Positions 50,935 through 52,228 of a DNA stretch of 52,228 bases are shown here, one piece after another. Where the stretch lies: assembly GCF_900176395.1 (NCBI RefSeq), contig NZ_FWXL01000017.1, forward strand, positions 1-52,228, in the 5' to 3' direction. The position numbers were made by a program, and so were the translations under genes. Position 1 is the stretch's first letter. Each line of letters opens with the position of its first letter. Below the pieces are notes generated by a model. That model saw only the letters and a program-made list of their open reading frames with translations, had not been told where the DNA came from and did not search any database. The DNA is from Novosphingobium sp. B1. Its GTDB lineage: Bacteria > Pseudomonadota > Alphaproteobacteria > Sphingomonadales > Sphingomonadaceae.

Positions 50935-51058
50935 TAAATAGTCCCCCGGCGTCTTGCGACGTGGCCGGGGCAAACCCGCGCGAACGGGCGACACGCGCGG
51001 CGGCCGGACGCCATGGGCGGCCGACGCACGTCTCCGATGCGGCCCCAGCCGCTCGTTC

Positions 51059-51116
51059 GTCGCTCAGACGGAGTTCACCGTGCCGCAGCCATCCTCTGGA
51101 CCAAGGCAAGAGCGAC
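51059..51116 (-). promoter_or_regulatory. Conserved stem in the receptor leader (riboswitch expression platform candidate)
   Basis: GTCGCTC (51059-51065) and GAGCGAC (51110-51116) form the same stem found after the first riboswitch, again directly 3' of the aptamer on the transcript. Confidence 0.5.
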
Positions 51117-51120
51117 CAGA

Positions 51121-51340
51121 CGCCGGCAGGTCTCCTGGCTCACGGGTCACAGCTTGATGCACGCCTTCCCAGACCTCGCATGATTTAGCGTCCGGCCCAG
51201 TGGCTGCCCCTTCCAAGAGGAGCGATGTACATCGCGCTATCCGCTTACAGTTGCAGAGACAGCCGCGGATTTGGAAGCAAGCTTCCGCACCGCATTCCCG
51301 ATTAAGCCCCTTTCGGGGGCACCGGCGCGATCAATGAAAG
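51121..51340 (-). promoter_or_regulatory. Cobalamin riboswitch upstream of the TonB receptor
   Basis: The same aptamer landmarks as at 47465-47682 appear in order: GGTGCC, GGGAATGCGGTG, CTGTCTCTGCAACTGTAAGC, GCCACTGGG, CTGGGAAGG and GAGCCAGGAGACCTGCC. The variable hairpins differ (for example GCAAGCTTCC against GCACGCTCCC), so it is a diverged duplicate. It lies about 190 nt before the receptor start. Confidence 0.93.
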
Positions 51341-51797
51341 GCGGACTAGTCTGCCCGTCGATACCTCACCTAACTGAAGTGATCGGAAAAGCCAATAACG
51401 CTTGGAGCAGGGATTGAATCAACGATTACTGCATCCCGCGCCACCATTGCCATTGGCACGGCCAGAGCGCACCAACCGCGCGCACTCGATTTGAATGGCG
51501 GGTTTTCACTGAACCTATCGTTGGCCATCGGACTCCTGTACGACCGGAAGTGGTCGCCTGCTGCCCCTGCAATCGCCGCCTACAAGGTGGCAAATGCAGC
51601 CCTATATTCGGTCATTCCGAGGTCATTTCAATCGCATCAAAACCCGCTGGTCAGTGGATTGCCGTCTAAGAATTTGATGGCAGGCACTGACCAGATTGTT
51701 GCCTAGCCCCTTTTGCTCTGCTGATCTCGATTGCCGATGTTCGCTAAATGCTCCAGAATGGTTGCGTCTGATTCCCTCGCAAAAGGCCCTTACGGCT
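51341..51797. other. Intergenic region without a supported gene
   Basis: This should hold the promoter of the second riboswitch transcript near 51341-51400 (minus strand). A short open frame at 51491-51706 has no family resemblance and poor coding character. I see no other feature. Confidence 0.4.
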
Positions 51798-52160
51798 GTG
51801 ACAAAGCTTTACCTCGATTTCGACAGCTTCTTCGCATCGGCCGAGCAACATTTTAATCCAGTCCTGCGTGGGAAGCCGGTTGGTGTAGTACCGCTAGATG
51901 TCCGGCACACTGGTTGCATTGCAATCAGCCGCGAAGCGAAGCGGGCGGGGGTCCCCTCTGGTGCTTCGGTAAGCGAAGCCAGAGCGATCGTGCCAGAGAT
52001 GATTTTCATCGTAGCACGGCCTGATGCGTACGTTCGGCTCCATCACCGTATCCTCGCTGTAATCGAGGGCTGCCTGCCGATCGAAAAAGAGCGCTCGATC
52101 GACGAACTGGTATGCAACTTGGTTGCATCAGAAGTAAGCGCCGACGGAAGGCGGCGTTGA
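51798..52160 (+). pseudogene. Y-family DNA polymerase (DinB/UmuC-like), 3'-truncated
   Basis: From GTG 51798 the frame encodes the first 100 or so residues of a Y-family polymerase: LYLDFDSFFASAEQ with the first catalytic Asp, the fingers segment AISREAKRAGVPSGASVSEA, and the second acidic motif RSIDEL. Complete enzymes have about 350-450 residues. Here the frame ends at 52160 about 20 codons after SIDEL, and I cannot pick up the rest in another frame before the window ends. The homologous sequence seems to break near 52130. AAAAGG lies about 11 nt upstream of the GTG. Confidence 0.65.
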
Positions 52161-52228
52161 CGTAAGTCTATTTGGCCTTCCGCGGGCGCGGCGCCCATTT
52201 CTTTGCCAGCGCTGCTAAGCGGTTATGG

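Noticed and set aside
51491..51706. 71-codon plus-strand open frame before the polymerase fragment
   Set aside because: It has no ribosome-binding site and no family resemblance, and its composition does not look coding.

Overview
The window looks like part of a large GC-rich replicon, probably a plasmid, from an alphaproteobacterium. Sphingomonadaceae (Novosphingobium, Sphingobium or relatives) is my best guess, based on gene content and protein style. A rep-parA-parB block with iterons and two candidate parS palindromes argues for a plasmid origin inside the window.

Layout. (1) 145-6080: a phthalate-type aromatic catabolic block. Decarboxylase-like and dihydrodiol-dehydrogenase-like genes sit on the minus strand, divergent from a nadC paralogue, a Rieske oxygenase and a MarR regulator. 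Remnants of an MFS transporter and of a flavin reductase flank it; the flavin reductase is cut by a degraded IS630-family element. (2) 6080-17188: a mobile region with two related tyrosine recombinases flanking an amidoligase-like gene, a Tn402/Tn7-like tniA-tniB-tniQ operon, and two winged-helix proteins of unknown function. (3) 17148-21220: parB, parA and a RepB/Rep_3-type initiator on the minus strand, with two copies of one parS-like palindrome, an operator-like inverted repeat before parA, a larger inverted repeat before rep, and an iteron array. (4) 21402-26051: a WGR-domain protein and a 1,422-residue methyltransferase/Strawberry-notch-type helicase. (5) 26504-47682: a nearly complete aerobic (oxygen-dependent) cobalamin pathway of 22 genes. 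Twenty-one are on the minus strand and mostly overlap by 4 nt. cobK alone is inverted. A cobalamin riboswitch lies ahead of cobW. (6) 47770-51340: a NiCoT-type nickel/cobalt permease and a TonB-dependent receptor behind a second cobalamin riboswitch. (7) 51798-52160: a truncated Y-family DNA polymerase.

How it fits together. The cob operon runs from precorrin-2 methylation (CobI) through ring contraction (CobG, CobJ), corrin methylation and reduction (CobM, CobF, CobK, CobL, CobH), amidation (CobB, CobQ), cobalt insertion (CobN), adenosylation (CobO), aminopropanol attachment (CobD, CbiB) and lower-ligand synthesis and assembly (BluB, CobT, CobU, CobS, CobC). The cobA (SUMT) gene and the AAA+ chelatase partners of CobN are not here and must be elsewhere if the pathway works. 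The neighbouring receptor and permease, under a matching riboswitch, probably supply cobalt. The catabolic block lacks an electron-transfer reductase and an intact transporter in this window. Start sites were chosen by ribosome-binding sites, overlaps with neighbours and family N-termini. All family assignments are by eye from translated sequence, with no database search.
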